Positions 41,301 to 48,202 of a DNA stretch of 48,202 bases are shown piece after piece; position 1 is the first letter of the stretch; every line of letters starts with the position of its first letter. Position numbers and translations under genes: made by a program. The notes under the pieces are model-generated. The model was not told the DNA's origin, did no database searches, and saw only the letters and a list, made by a program, of their open reading frames with translations. Source of the stretch: Pelotomaculum propionicicum (lineage in GTDB: Bacteria; Bacillota; Desulfotomaculia; Desulfotomaculales; Pelotomaculaceae); NCBI RefSeq assembly GCF_004369225.1, contig NZ_QFFZ01000027.1, positions 1-48,202 of the forward strand. Reading direction: 5' to 3'.

Positions 41301-42051
41301 CGATCAAGCCTGGGAACAGGCGAGCTACCGCATTTTCGGCGACCCGCCCGGGACCTATGGCGCGGGAATAGGCGATGTATTGGAAGCAAAAAACTGGGAG
41401 AACATTGATGATCTGGCCAAGGTATATGTGCGTTGGGGCGGCCATGCCTATGGCGCCAAAGCCAGGGGGACTTTCTTGCCGGAACTCTTCAGCCTGCGCA
41501 TGGGCAGTCTCGACGTGACCATTCAAAATCAAGACAACCGTGAAATCAGCATGTTGAACTCGGATGACTACAATGCTTATCATGGCGGCATGATTGCCGC
41601 GGTTCGCAGTCTGAAGGGACAGGCGCCGCGTTCGTATTGCGGCGACAGTTCAGACCGGAAAAAAGTAATGATGCGCAGCGTGCAGGAGGAAGTCAAACGC
41701 TTATTCCGCGGCGAAGCCGTTAATCCCAAGTTTATCGAAGGAATGAAGCGGCACGGGTACAAGGGGGCGGCTGATTTGGCCAATTACGTGGCGCATAGTT
41801 ATCAATGGGACGCCACCAGTGATGTAATGGAAGATTGGATGTACCAAAAGTACGCGGAAAAATATGCCCTTGATAAGGACATGCAGGAATGGATGAAAGA
41901 AGTGAACCCCTGGGCGCTGCAGAGGATTGCGGAAACCTTGCTGGAAGCTTCCCAGCGCGGTTTGTGGCAGGCAGATGAGCAGACCAGGCAAGAACTGCAA
42001 AAACTTTATCTTTCCATCGAAGGGGAGCTGGAAGAGCGCAGTGACCGGTGA
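38314..42051 (+). CDS. cobN: CobN/BchH-type metal chelatase large subunit
   Basis: The 1245-residue protein belongs to the CobN/BchH/ChlH family, the porphyrin- or corrin-binding subunit of ATP-dependent three-subunit chelatases. The signature HVGTHGSLEWLPGKG lies near residue 538, followed by SRQCYPDLAIGDLPNIYPYW. Later blocks such as WATSNERSHGQCIAQFLYLLGVRP and ARISGLFRDSMP also fit. CobN inserts cobalt into hydrogenobyrinate diamide in the aerobic B12 pathway; BchH inserts magnesium. With ChlI- and ChlD-like genes at 45026-48009 all three subunits are present. The metal and tetrapyrrole are unknown. The ATG at 38338, behind GAGGGAG, is an equally good start. It overlaps the next gene (TGATG). 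Confidence 0.9.
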   Translation: MNQEEREKMGRIVFLTNMERQYVMLERARDNLLQEKSLQSEGRTVFLTDAVIWGDEWQETFAASDVIVFTWMGSGLNTDFLKKAADFLQSNKITYIMLIPDPGAGELCYGITPEDRKTLQKYLLYGGIENYRNLWFWLSSVYCRDVCDYQPPQPLIWNGIFHPRADKAFTDSAEYRRLFCRPDRPTAGVLFYRDEWVWGDTAYQAALVEEIEKQGMNAVAVFSQGVADPELNVPGLAEAMQTFFYEQDMPVIDVLINTIKFSLTATRAIDLKSLERLKAPVLQAYTLLRPREQWKNSIEGMMSMEIAVSVTMPEFDGIIHSAPVAGREYMPDGDAVYLPIPERINMVARKAGKWAKLRHKANSEKKIGIIFHNYPPTNSNIGSAAGLDSPDSIRLLLAEMVERGYRVDHIPDDSQSFMNELVAHATNDRRYITEEQIGQAEKLSGQQYRRFFDNLEEETQAQLARDWGTPPGDVFQYDGNLLVPGMQSGNIFITVQPPRGFGEDPAKIYHSPDCAPTHHYLAYYHWLRDIWQADAVIHVGTHGSLEWLPGKGAGLSRQCYPDLAIGDLPNIYPYWITVIGEGIQAKRRGAACLISYLTPPMSNAGAYDELAELEKLLDEYAHFKQNQPDNAEVMVNLIREKAREADLQDDIPECPEQPFDDYVQRLHAYITDIKNMQIRVGLHVLGCPPRDENLVEYLLALTRMDNGETPSLTQTLAAMYGFDYYELLEQSGKMLPDGSKTCGALIDEIRERSRQIILLLAGRNFSAEQAEAVLDLPWAGNLDQVLREQLLSVARYICRTLAPNLEKTKQEVTNLLAALEGYYVEPGPAGAPTSGMADVLPTGRNFYGIDPRTLPTPPAWEIGKTMGADVIERYIAEEGRYPESVGIVVWATSNERSHGQCIAQFLYLLGVRPVWQRGSLRVVGLEVIPIVELKRPRIDVTARISGLFRDSMPMAVNWMDKAVELVANLDEGPEINYVRKHVLQDAQKMEQEGMESDQAWEQASYRIFGDPPGTYGAGIGDVLEAKNWENIDDLAKVYVRWGGHAYGAKARGTFLPELFSLRMGSLDVTIQNQDNREISMLNSDDYNAYHGGMIAAVRSLKGQAPRSYCGDSSDRKKVMMRSVQEEVKRLFRGEAVNPKFIEGMKRHGYKGAADLANYVAHSYQWDATSDVMEDWMYQKYAEKYALDKDMQEWMKEVNPWALQRIAETLLEASQRGLWQADEQTRQELQKLYLSIEGELEERSDR

Positions 42052-43115
42052 TGACAGATAAAAAAAGACCATTGAGAATGCTGTCGCTCAGTCTGACGGG
42101 GCGGTGCAACTTTGCCTGCCGGTATTGTTATGCCCAGGCGCATCCGCAAGACATGATGAGCCTGGATACCGCCATGCGGGCGGTCAACCTGGCGGCCGGG
42201 GGCGGCGAGCCTTTTGTGCTGCAATTTAGCGGCGGTGAACCATTGCTGGCCTTTGACCTGCTGCGGGAGGTCGTCCGCTATGTGCGCCGGCGGCAGATTC
42301 CGGCAGTGATGCAGCTGCAGACCAATGCCTCGCTCCTGGACAGGGAAATGGTTTTGTATCTGCGGGAGGCGCGGGTGGGTGTCGGCATCAGTCTTGACGG
42401 CAGGCCGGGGGCCAATGACTGTTTGCGCCGCTTTCCGGACGGAAGGGGAACCAGCGCTCAGATATTGCGCGGCGCCGGACATCTGGCCGCCCAGGGGATG
42501 GAAACCGGCATAACCTGCGTCGTTGCCAATGAGAATGTCAACCAGCTGGCGGGCGTCGTGGAGATGGCCTATTATCTGGGGAATGTCCGGCGCATCGGGT
42601 TCGATCTGCTGCGCGGCCAGGGGCGGGGGAGAATGCTGACGCCGCCCCCGGCCCAGGCGGTGGCGCAGGGCCTGCTGGAAGCCCTCCAAACGGCGGAGAG
42701 ACTGGCCGGGCAGACCGGAAGAACTATGTTGATTTCACAGCTGGAGCGGGTGGAAACCCTGTCACGGGGAACGGCGCGGGGTTTTGGGCACTGCCATGCG
42801 ATGAACGCAGAGGCGGCCTTTGTGGATGCAAAGGGGGGAATTTATGCCTGTTCCTCGTTGGTTGGAGACGAGGATTTCCGGCTGGGAGATGCAGCGCATG
42901 GTATTGATGAAGGCAGACGGCAGGCCGTTGCGGCGTTGATCCGGAACAGCATGATCTTTTGCCGGGAATGCCCTGCTTTTCCCCTGTGCGGCGGAGGCTG
43001 TTTTGCCCGCTGGTACGGTTCCGGCTGCGCCGGCAAGGCCTATGAAGCGGAATGCGCGCTGAAACAGGTGTGTATTCAGTGGTATCAGGAACATCGGAAA
43101 CAGGAGGAAAAATGA
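42051..43115 (+). CDS. Radical SAM protein with SPASM-type C-terminal cysteines
   Basis: This 354-residue radical SAM enzyme has the [4Fe-4S]/SAM motif C19-N-F-A-C23-R-Y-C26, then GGEPLLAFDLL and LQTNASLLD of the barrel. The C-terminal portion has SPASM-like cysteines (ACSSLVGDEDFRLGD, CRECPAFPLCGGGCFAR) for auxiliary clusters. SPASM enzymes often modify peptides, but none is encoded nearby. In this setting it may modify the tetrapyrrole or mature a partner. It is fused into the operon by overlaps of 1 bp with cobN and 1-bp spacing to the next gene. Confidence 0.87.
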   Translation: MTDKKRPLRMLSLSLTGRCNFACRYCYAQAHPQDMMSLDTAMRAVNLAAGGGEPFVLQFSGGEPLLAFDLLREVVRYVRRRQIPAVMQLQTNASLLDREMVLYLREARVGVGISLDGRPGANDCLRRFPDGRGTSAQILRGAGHLAAQGMETGITCVVANENVNQLAGVVEMAYYLGNVRRIGFDLLRGQGRGRMLTPPPAQAVAQGLLEALQTAERLAGQTGRTMLISQLERVETLSRGTARGFGHCHAMNAEAAFVDAKGGIYACSSLVGDEDFRLGDAAHGIDEGRRQAVAALIRNSMIFCRECPAFPLCGGGCFARWYGSGCAGKAYEAECALKQVCIQWYQEHRKQEEK

Positions 43116-43116
43116 A

Positions 43117-43881
43117 ATGAGACTGGCATTGTTGCATTTTAATTTGAGCAGTGGACCGCAGGAGGCCAATTTGGCCCTTTTGCAGCAGGCCGTCGTTTTG
43201 GCCGCGGAAGAGGGGGCGAACTGGATTATTACACCCGAAATGGCGCTGCAAGGCTATTTCTTTGCTGAAAAAACCGAAACACTGAACATTGCCGTACAAC
43301 CGGAACAGTCACTGGCGCCTGTTAGCCGGCTGATTGCCAGGCGCCGGCTGACGCTCTTTCTTGGGTGTGCGGAGCAAGATGCCGGGACAGGTAAATATTA
43401 TAACAGCTGTCTGGTTATTGGTCCGGAAGGAAGTGTTCTGGGCCGCCACCGGAAAACGCGGTCACATAAGATGGGGCCTGAGGCCTGGGTGACAGAGGGA
43501 GATAAACTGGAACCGGTTTCCTGCCCGGGGATGAAAGCCGGGATTATGGTCTGCGCTGATTCCTGGTTCGTCGACAAAGCCCGGGCTTTAAAGGATAAGG
43601 GAGCCGAAGTCCTTGTGGTATCGGCGGCCTGGCCTCCGGGTGAGCACGGTCCGGGCGATTGCTGGGAAAGGTGTTCCCAGGCCACCGGCCTGCCTGTCTG
43701 GGTCTGTAATCAGACAGGCAATCAGGAAAAGCTGGACCTCAGCCAGGCGCAGAGTGTGGTGGTCGCCGGCGGGAAGACTCTGTTCAGCTATAGCGGTTTA
43801 CAACAGGCTGTGCTGCTTTTCGACTGGGATAACGACAGGAAATCCACTATGTCGACGCAGTTTACGGTGATTGCGGTTTAA
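43117..43881 (+). CDS. Carbon-nitrogen hydrolase (nitrilase superfamily)
   Basis: This 254-residue amidase-fold protein has the complete catalytic triad of the nitrilase superfamily: E41 (ITPEMALQGY), K113 (GRHRKTR) and C146 (IMVCADSW). The family hydrolyses amide or nitrile C-N bonds. Located between the radical SAM enzyme and CbiZ, it could remove or exchange a side-chain amide of the corrin or tetrapyrrole; this is inferred from neighbours only. No signal peptide, so cytoplasmic. Confidence 0.88.
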   Translation: MRLALLHFNLSSGPQEANLALLQQAVVLAAEEGANWIITPEMALQGYFFAEKTETLNIAVQPEQSLAPVSRLIARRRLTLFLGCAEQDAGTGKYYNSCLVIGPEGSVLGRHRKTRSHKMGPEAWVTEGDKLEPVSCPGMKAGIMVCADSWFVDKARALKDKGAEVLVVSAAWPPGEHGPGDCWERCSQATGLPVWVCNQTGNQEKLDLSQAQSVVVAGGKTLFSYSGLQQAVLLFDWDNDRKSTMSTQFTVIAV

Positions 43882-43919
43882 ATGATATTTCAAACAAAGC
43901 GGAGGAGAGATGGCGTAAG

Positions 43920-45029
43920 ATGTTGATCTGTACATTATCAACCGGCGATGCCGTCAACCGGTATGATAAAAGGATTGTTGTGAAGTTTGAACAGCCGCGC
44001 AAAGTTCTCAGCACATCGGTGTTAAACGGGGGTTACCGGGAAGATTTGACAGCTGTCTTTAATCATGACTGCAATGACGAAACCGGTACGGATTGTATGC
44101 TGCGCGCTCCAACTTATGAAGAACATATGTGGTTGGTTGCGCAGGAGATCGGGCTTAATCCGGAAACGGTCACCGGTATGGGAACAGCCGCGCAGATGGA
44201 AAACGCGGCTATCAATATGAGCAAGTATGAAAGCCTGACAGTAACGGCGATCGTGACCGGCGGGGTGGAAGTCAACGGCGGGCGTGCGGGGGATCCGGCT
44301 GAATATTTTCAGCCTGTTGATAAAAGTAAACTGCATAAGCCGGGAACCATCAACATTATGCTGGTGATTGACGCCGATATGCCTCCCGGCATCCTGGCCA
44401 GAGCGCTGGTGACCTGCACGGAGGCAAAAACGGCGGCGCTGCAAGAGCTGATGGCCGGTAGCAATTATTCCAACGGACTGGCGACAGGTTCGGGGACAGA
44501 CCAGACCATTGTCATTGCCAATCCAGCTTCGGAGCTGTATTTGGAGAGCGCGGGCAAGCACTCCAAGCTGGGCGAGTTGATCGGCTTTACGGTGAAGCGG
44601 GCTGTTAAAGAAGCGCTGTTAAGGCAGACAGGTTTATCGCCGCTAATGCAGCACAGTGTCCTGCGGCGCCTGAAGCGCTTCGGCGTAAACGAAGAGACGC
44701 TGTGGCAGGATTATGCGGCGGGTAAAGGCCGGCCAATTGTGAAACATCAGTTTTTGGAGTATTTGCATCAGGCAGACCGGGAGCAGCAACTGGTGACCTA
44801 CACCTCTTTATATGTTCATTTGCTGGATCAACTTCTTTGGGGGCTGCTGTCCGGAGGGGAAGCCAGGCAAGCCGGCGACGAATTGTTGGCTCTGGCTGCC
44901 GGTAAGTTTGGCGTTCCGTTGACGATGATTGAAGGCGCTGAGCTTGAAGAGTACATTAAAGCATGGACGAGGTTATTTATCAATATTATAAAAGTTAATT
45001 TATTAAGCCAAGGAGATAATGCGGGTTGA
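43920..45029 (+). CDS. cbiZ: Adenosylcobinamide amidohydrolase CbiZ with C-terminal extension
   Basis: CbiZ cleaves the aminopropanol (or nucleotide-loop) amide of adenosylcobinamide or pseudocobalamin, yielding adenosylcobyric acid so imported corrinoids can be rebuilt. Visible blocks are [90 protein letters not shown] and [11 protein letters not shown]. The CbiZ domain ends near 245. Another 125 largely helical residues follow ([12 protein letters not shown] to INIIKVNLL) and have no role I recognise. The ATG lies about 12 bp after GGAGGAGAG. Confidence 0.88.
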   Translation: MLICTLSTGDAVNRYDKRIVVKFEQPRKVLSTSVLNGGYREDLTAVFNHDCNDETGTDCMLRAPTYEEHMWLVAQEIGLNPETVTGMGTAAQMENAAINMSKYESLTVTAIVTGGVEVNGGRAGDPAEYFQPVDKSKLHKPGTINIMLVIDADMPPGILARALVTCTEAKTAALQELMAGSNYSNGLATGSGTDQTIVIANPASELYLESAGKHSKLGELIGFTVKRAVKEALLRQTGLSPLMQHSVLRRLKRFGVNEETLWQDYAAGKGRPIVKHQFLEYLHQADREQQLVTYTSLYVHLLDQLLWGLLSGGEARQAGDELLALAAGKFGVPLTMIEGAELEEYIKAWTRLFINIIKVNLLSQGDNAG

Positions 45030-46054
45030 AAAAAACAACTGTTTATCCGTTTACAGCAATTGTCGGCCAAGAGAATATGAAGCTGGCGCTGATGCTGAAT
45101 GTCATTAATCCTGTGCTAGGCGGCGCACTGATCAAGGGTGAAAAAGGCACGGCCAAATCAACCGCGGTCCGGGCTTTGGCTGATTTGCTGCCGGCTATGG
45201 AAGCTGTGAGAGGCTGTCCTTTCCGGTGTGATCCGCAGGATAAAAGTGACATGTGCGAAGGCTGCCTGGCCAAAGTTGAAGAGCGGCAAATGCTGACTTC
45301 GCATATTGTAAAAATGAGGGTTGTCGAGCTTCCGGTCAGCGCAACGGAAGACCGGGTGGTCGGTACGCTGGACATTGAGCATGCTATCAAGCATGGTGAA
45401 AAAAAATTTGAACCCGGCATTTTAGCCCAGGCCAACCGGAACATTCTATATGTCGACGAAATCAATTTACTGGATGACCACATAGTGGATGTGCTGTTGG
45501 ATGCGGCCGCCATGGGATTTAATACTGTGGAGCGGGAAGGCGTGTCGTATTCTCATCCGGCGCAATTCGTGCTGGTGGGCACCATGAATCCGGAAGAAGG
45601 TGACATTCGGCCTCAGCTGCTGGACCGCTTCGGATTATCAGTAATGGTGGCCGGTGAACATCAGACTGAACAAAGAATGGAAGTCATCAAACGGCGGCTG
45701 GCTTACGAACAGGATCCCGAGAATTTTGTCAAACAATACCAGAAAGAGCAGGAAGAGTTGGGACAGCGCATTATGCTGGCGCGGCAGCTGCTGCCGCAAG
45801 TTGCCATCGGTGATGATTTGTTGGCGCTGGTGGCGCAGGTGGCCATCAAGCTGGATGTTGACGGCCACCGGGCGGATATTACAACCATCAAGGCAGCGCT
45901 GACTCTGGCTGCGCTGAACGGTCGTGAAAAGGCTTCCCTGGATGATGTGAAAAGGGCCGCCATGCTGGCCTTGCCGCACCGTATGCGGCGTAAGCCGTTC
46001 GAAGAAGGAGCTTTCGATTATGAAGAAGTCGAGGCTTTGTTTGCTCAACAATAA
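45026..46054 (+). CDS. Chelatase AAA+ subunit, BchI/ChlI type, with four-cysteine insert
   Basis: This 342-residue AAA+ protein has Walker [10 protein letters not shown] near 38, Walker [14 protein letters not shown], sensor GTMNPEEGD and arginine finger LLDRFGL. With ChlD it forms the ATPase ring that drives the CobN-type subunit. It carries four cysteines at 64, 68, 77 and 80 (GCPFRC ... MCEGC) in a loop after Walker A, well spaced for zinc or an iron-sulfur cluster and absent from the following ChlD-type gene. TTG start at 45026, 11 bp after AAGGAG, overlapping the cbiZ stop. Confidence 0.9.
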   Translation: MKKTTVYPFTAIVGQENMKLALMLNVINPVLGGALIKGEKGTAKSTAVRALADLLPAMEAVRGCPFRCDPQDKSDMCEGCLAKVEERQMLTSHIVKMRVVELPVSATEDRVVGTLDIEHAIKHGEKKFEPGILAQANRNILYVDEINLLDDHIVDVLLDAAAMGFNTVEREGVSYSHPAQFVLVGTMNPEEGDIRPQLLDRFGLSVMVAGEHQTEQRMEVIKRRLAYEQDPENFVKQYQKEQEELGQRIMLARQLLPQVAIGDDLLALVAQVAIKLDVDGHRADITTIKAALTLAALNGREKASLDDVKRAAMLALPHRMRRKPFEEGAFDYEEVEALFAQQ

Positions 46055-46074
46055 GATGGCAAGGATGGAATCAT

Positions 46075-48009
46075 ATGGGGCGTAACTTTGTTTTCCCGTT
46101 TCCCGCCGTGGAAGGACAAGATCCTGTTAAAAAAGCGCTGTTGTGGAATACTGTTAATCCGTTAATTGGCGGTGTACTGATTTCCGGCGAGAAGGGGACC
46201 GCGAAATCTACTCTTGTCAGAGGAATGGCGGCTTTACTGCCGGGGATGAAAGTGGTGGAACTCCCGCTCAATGTAACCGAGGACCGGCTGGTGGGGACCC
46301 TGGACTTGGAAAAGGCGATCAAAGAAGGGAAGAAAGTCTTTGAGCCGGGAATTTTGCAGAAGGCCCACGGCAACATTCTGTATGTGGACGAGGTCAATCT
46401 GTTGAGTGACAACATCGTAAACTGCCTTCTGGAAGTATCGGCTTCCGGGGTCAACAAGGTGGAGAGAGAAGGGATATCCTTCAGCCATCCCGCGCGCTTC
46501 ATACTCATCGGAACCATGAATCCCGAGGAGGGGATGCTGCGGCCGCAGTTTATTGACCGGTTCGGGCTTTATGTAGAGGTCAAGGGATTGGAGGATTTAA
46601 ACCTGCGGGTTGATGTCATTAAAAGACGGCTCAAGTATGAAAGAGACCCGGCGGCATATGTTGGGCAGTGGCTGGAAAAAGCCGTGGAGATCAAGGAACA
46701 AATTGCCCTGGCCCGGGACAAGGTTGATCTGGTCCAGGTCAGTGAAAACGCAGTGAGACTGGCTGCCCGGATTGCCGAAAAAGAGAACTGCGCAGGCCAC
46801 AGGGCGGAGCTTGCCGTCCTGGAAACAGCCAAGGCTATTGCCGCGCTTTGCGGCCGGACTTATCTCACCGTCAAAGATATCGAAGAGGCGGCCGGGTTTG
46901 CGCTGCCCCACCGGGTCAGGCAAAAATCTTCAGCAAGTGTATGTTTGCCGGAGCAAGATCCCCAGGATGACGGCACTGACGCCGGTCAACGTGAAAAGGA
47001 TACTGAAAGTCCGGAAGAAGGCCGGGACCAACCAAATAGTGAGCAGCAAGAAAATCATAATCAGGGACGGGATATGGATCGTGGGGGTGATTCCTCTACC
47101 CGGAACAGTGAACCGGACAGTGGTGAAAACAACCACGAAGAATCCGCGGCTGCAGGTGAAAACGATGATGATATCCAGGAACCCGGAGAGATTTTTATTA
47201 TAAAGCCCCTGGAGATCAAACCGGTAGACAGGAGGAAGCGCAGGGGCAGCGGGAAAAGAAGCAAAACAATTACCGGCCCGGAACACGGGAGATATGTCAG
47301 ATATACTTTTCCAAGAGGGAAATTGCGGGATATCGCTTTTGACGCTACAATCAGGGCGGCTGCGTTATTTCAGAGGGAAAGGGGAAAAAACGGTTTGGCC
47401 TTGGCCATCCGTAATTCCGATGTTCGGGAAAAGGTCAGGGAACGTCGAACCGGCAGCACCATTCTTTTTATTGTCGACGCCAGTGGATCAATGGGCGCCA
47501 ACCAACGTATGAAAGCGGTGAAGGGGGCTGTTCTGTCGCTGCTGAATGATGTCTATCAGAAAAGAGACAAGGTCGGCATGCTGGCTTTTAGAAAGAATAC
47601 GGCGGAATTGCTCCTGGGAGTGACCAGAAGCGTTGACCTGGCGCAGAAAAAGCTGAGGGACCTGCCAACGGGAGGCAAGACGCCTCTTGCGGCCGGCCTT
47701 TGTCTCGGGTATGAGCTGATCAAGGCGGTCATGCTTAAGGACCCCGATGCTATACCGTTTATTGTGGTGGTGTCGGACGGTAGGGCCAATGTGCCGCTAA
47801 CCGGGGGCGACCCTGTTGATGACGCCCTGCGCGCAGCCCGGAAAATCGCGGCGGAAGGCATCAAAAGCCTGGTCATCGATACCGAGAGGGATTATATCAA
47901 GCTGGGTCTGGCCCGCAAAATTGCAGAAGCCATGAAGGCCGATTATCAAAAACTCGATGAGCTCGAAGCCGGCCGGATAGCTTGTTCAGTAAAGGGCCTG
48001 GTCAGATAG
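46075..48009 (+). CDS. Chelatase AAA+/VWA subunit, BchD/ChlD type
   Basis: The 644-residue protein has an N-terminal AAA+ domain similar to the preceding gene ([31 protein letters not shown]). An acidic, Gln/Asn/Asp/Glu-rich linker (about 290-380) and a basic stretch follow. A C-terminal von Willebrand A domain has the metal-binding DASGSMG near 468, TPLAAG near 540 and VVSDGRANV near 565. ChlD uses this domain to bridge ChlI and the large subunit. Here the AAA+ part also retains an intact Walker A, unlike many ChlD. It completes a chelatase of the cobN-chlI-chlD type. Confidence 0.9.
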   Translation: MGRNFVFPFPAVEGQDPVKKALLWNTVNPLIGGVLISGEKGTAKSTLVRGMAALLPGMKVVELPLNVTEDRLVGTLDLEKAIKEGKKVFEPGILQKAHGNILYVDEVNLLSDNIVNCLLEVSASGVNKVEREGISFSHPARFILIGTMNPEEGMLRPQFIDRFGLYVEVKGLEDLNLRVDVIKRRLKYERDPAAYVGQWLEKAVEIKEQIALARDKVDLVQVSENAVRLAARIAEKENCAGHRAELAVLETAKAIAALCGRTYLTVKDIEEAAGFALPHRVRQKSSASVCLPEQDPQDDGTDAGQREKDTESPEEGRDQPNSEQQENHNQGRDMDRGGDSSTRNSEPDSGENNHEESAAAGENDDDIQEPGEIFIIKPLEIKPVDRRKRRGSGKRSKTITGPEHGRYVRYTFPRGKLRDIAFDATIRAAALFQRERGKNGLALAIRNSDVREKVRERRTGSTILFIVDASGSMGANQRMKAVKGAVLSLLNDVYQKRDKVGMLAFRKNTAELLLGVTRSVDLAQKKLRDLPTGGKTPLAAGLCLGYELIKAVMLKDPDAIPFIVVVSDGRANVPLTGGDPVDDALRAARKIAAEGIKSLVIDTERDYIKLGLARKIAEAMKADYQKLDELEAGRIACSVKGLVR

Positions 48010-48187
48010 CTTCAGGACCGGTTATTAATTGTGTGGGACAGGATAAAAGCCCAGCGGTAAAATGTCAAGCACCATTTTCGAGAAAACTGGAAAATATTTT
48101 GTCCTGGGAAAGCAAAAAAGGCAATAAAAAACTGATCCCAGATACTCAACTGGTAATAACTGGGCAACCAAGAAGGCGGTCACTTAT
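48010..48187. other. Spacer after the chelatase genes
   Basis: I find no gene, clear terminator or riboswitch here. A short TTTTCGAGAAAA palindrome lies around 48077-48088. Transcription may continue into the next gene. Confidence 0.4.
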
Positions 48188-48202
48188 AGGAGGCGATCAA
48201 CC
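48188..48202 (+). promoter_or_regulatory. Ribosome binding site for a gene beginning beyond the window
   Basis: AGGAGG (48188-48193) lies 9 bases from the end of the window. By the spacing seen throughout this region, a start codon is expected at or just after the last base, probably another member of the same operon. Confidence 0.6.

Noticed and set aside
38314-48009. Magnesium chelatase for (bacterio)chlorophyll
   Set aside because: No other chlorophyll genes are present and the unit is controlled by a cobalamin riboswitch with BtuFCD and CbiZ.

Overview
The window looks like chromosome of an anaerobic, spore-forming-type Gram-positive bacterium of the Peptococcaceae / Desulfotomaculales kind. 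Reasons: Firmicutes-style ribosome binding sites (AGGAGG) with frequent GTG and TTG starts, S-layer-homology anchoring, a tungsten-type aldehyde:ferredoxin oxidoreductase, a Tat-exported [FeFe]-hydrogenase with an NrfD-type anchor, a sigma-54 activator protein, and a very large investment in cobalt and corrinoids. The genus is an inference; there is no rRNA or tRNA gene here to fix it.

Layout. (1) 654-7622: an operon with an aldehyde oxidoreductase, a biotin-dependent carboxylase split into separate subunits (two carboxyltransferase halves, biotin carrier, biotin carboxylase), a LamB/YcsF protein and a small membrane transporter. An intrinsic terminator follows, then a PAS-AAA-HTH sigma-54 activator (7722-9461) and the C-terminal half of a ferritin-like gene. 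(2) 9830-12505, minus strand: cobalt transporter cbiMN-cbiQ-cbiO behind a structured leader. (3) 12828-17050: a divergent promoter, a long leader holding a probable molybdenum/tungsten cofactor riboswitch, and a three-gene exported [FeFe]-hydrogenase. (4) 17160-18623: a protein of unknown role with a DUF2325-like end. (5) 18792-21764: a cobalamin riboswitch, cobK and a two-gene ABC-2 exporter. (6) 22040-30331: an S-layer-anchored transcobalamin-like protein, a second DUF4430 protein, a complete ECF transporter (T, double ATPase, S) and a surface repeat protein. (7) 30382-34336: cobO and a nitrogenase-like H-D-K trio. (8) 34480-48009: a second cobalamin riboswitch, BtuF-BtuC-BtuD, a CobN/BchH-type chelatase, a radical SAM/SPASM protein, a C-N hydrolase, CbiZ and ChlI- and ChlD-type chelatase subunits. 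The window ends on a ribosome binding site for a gene just beyond it.

How it fits together. From 9.8 kb on, nearly everything concerns cobalt or corrinoid supply: cobalt import (CbiMNQO), corrin synthesis (CobK), corrinoid capture and import (transcobalamin-like/ECF and BtuFCD), corrinoid salvage (CbiZ, CobO), under two clear cobalamin riboswitches. The most unusual part is the last 17 kb. There a two-component nitrogenase-like reductase sits with a complete ATP-dependent three-subunit tetrapyrrole chelatase, a radical SAM enzyme, an amidase-like enzyme and a corrinoid amidohydrolase. This has the parts list of a pathway that takes up a corrinoid or other tetrapyrrole and reduces, de-amidates or re-metallates it. 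The product cannot be named from sequence alone.
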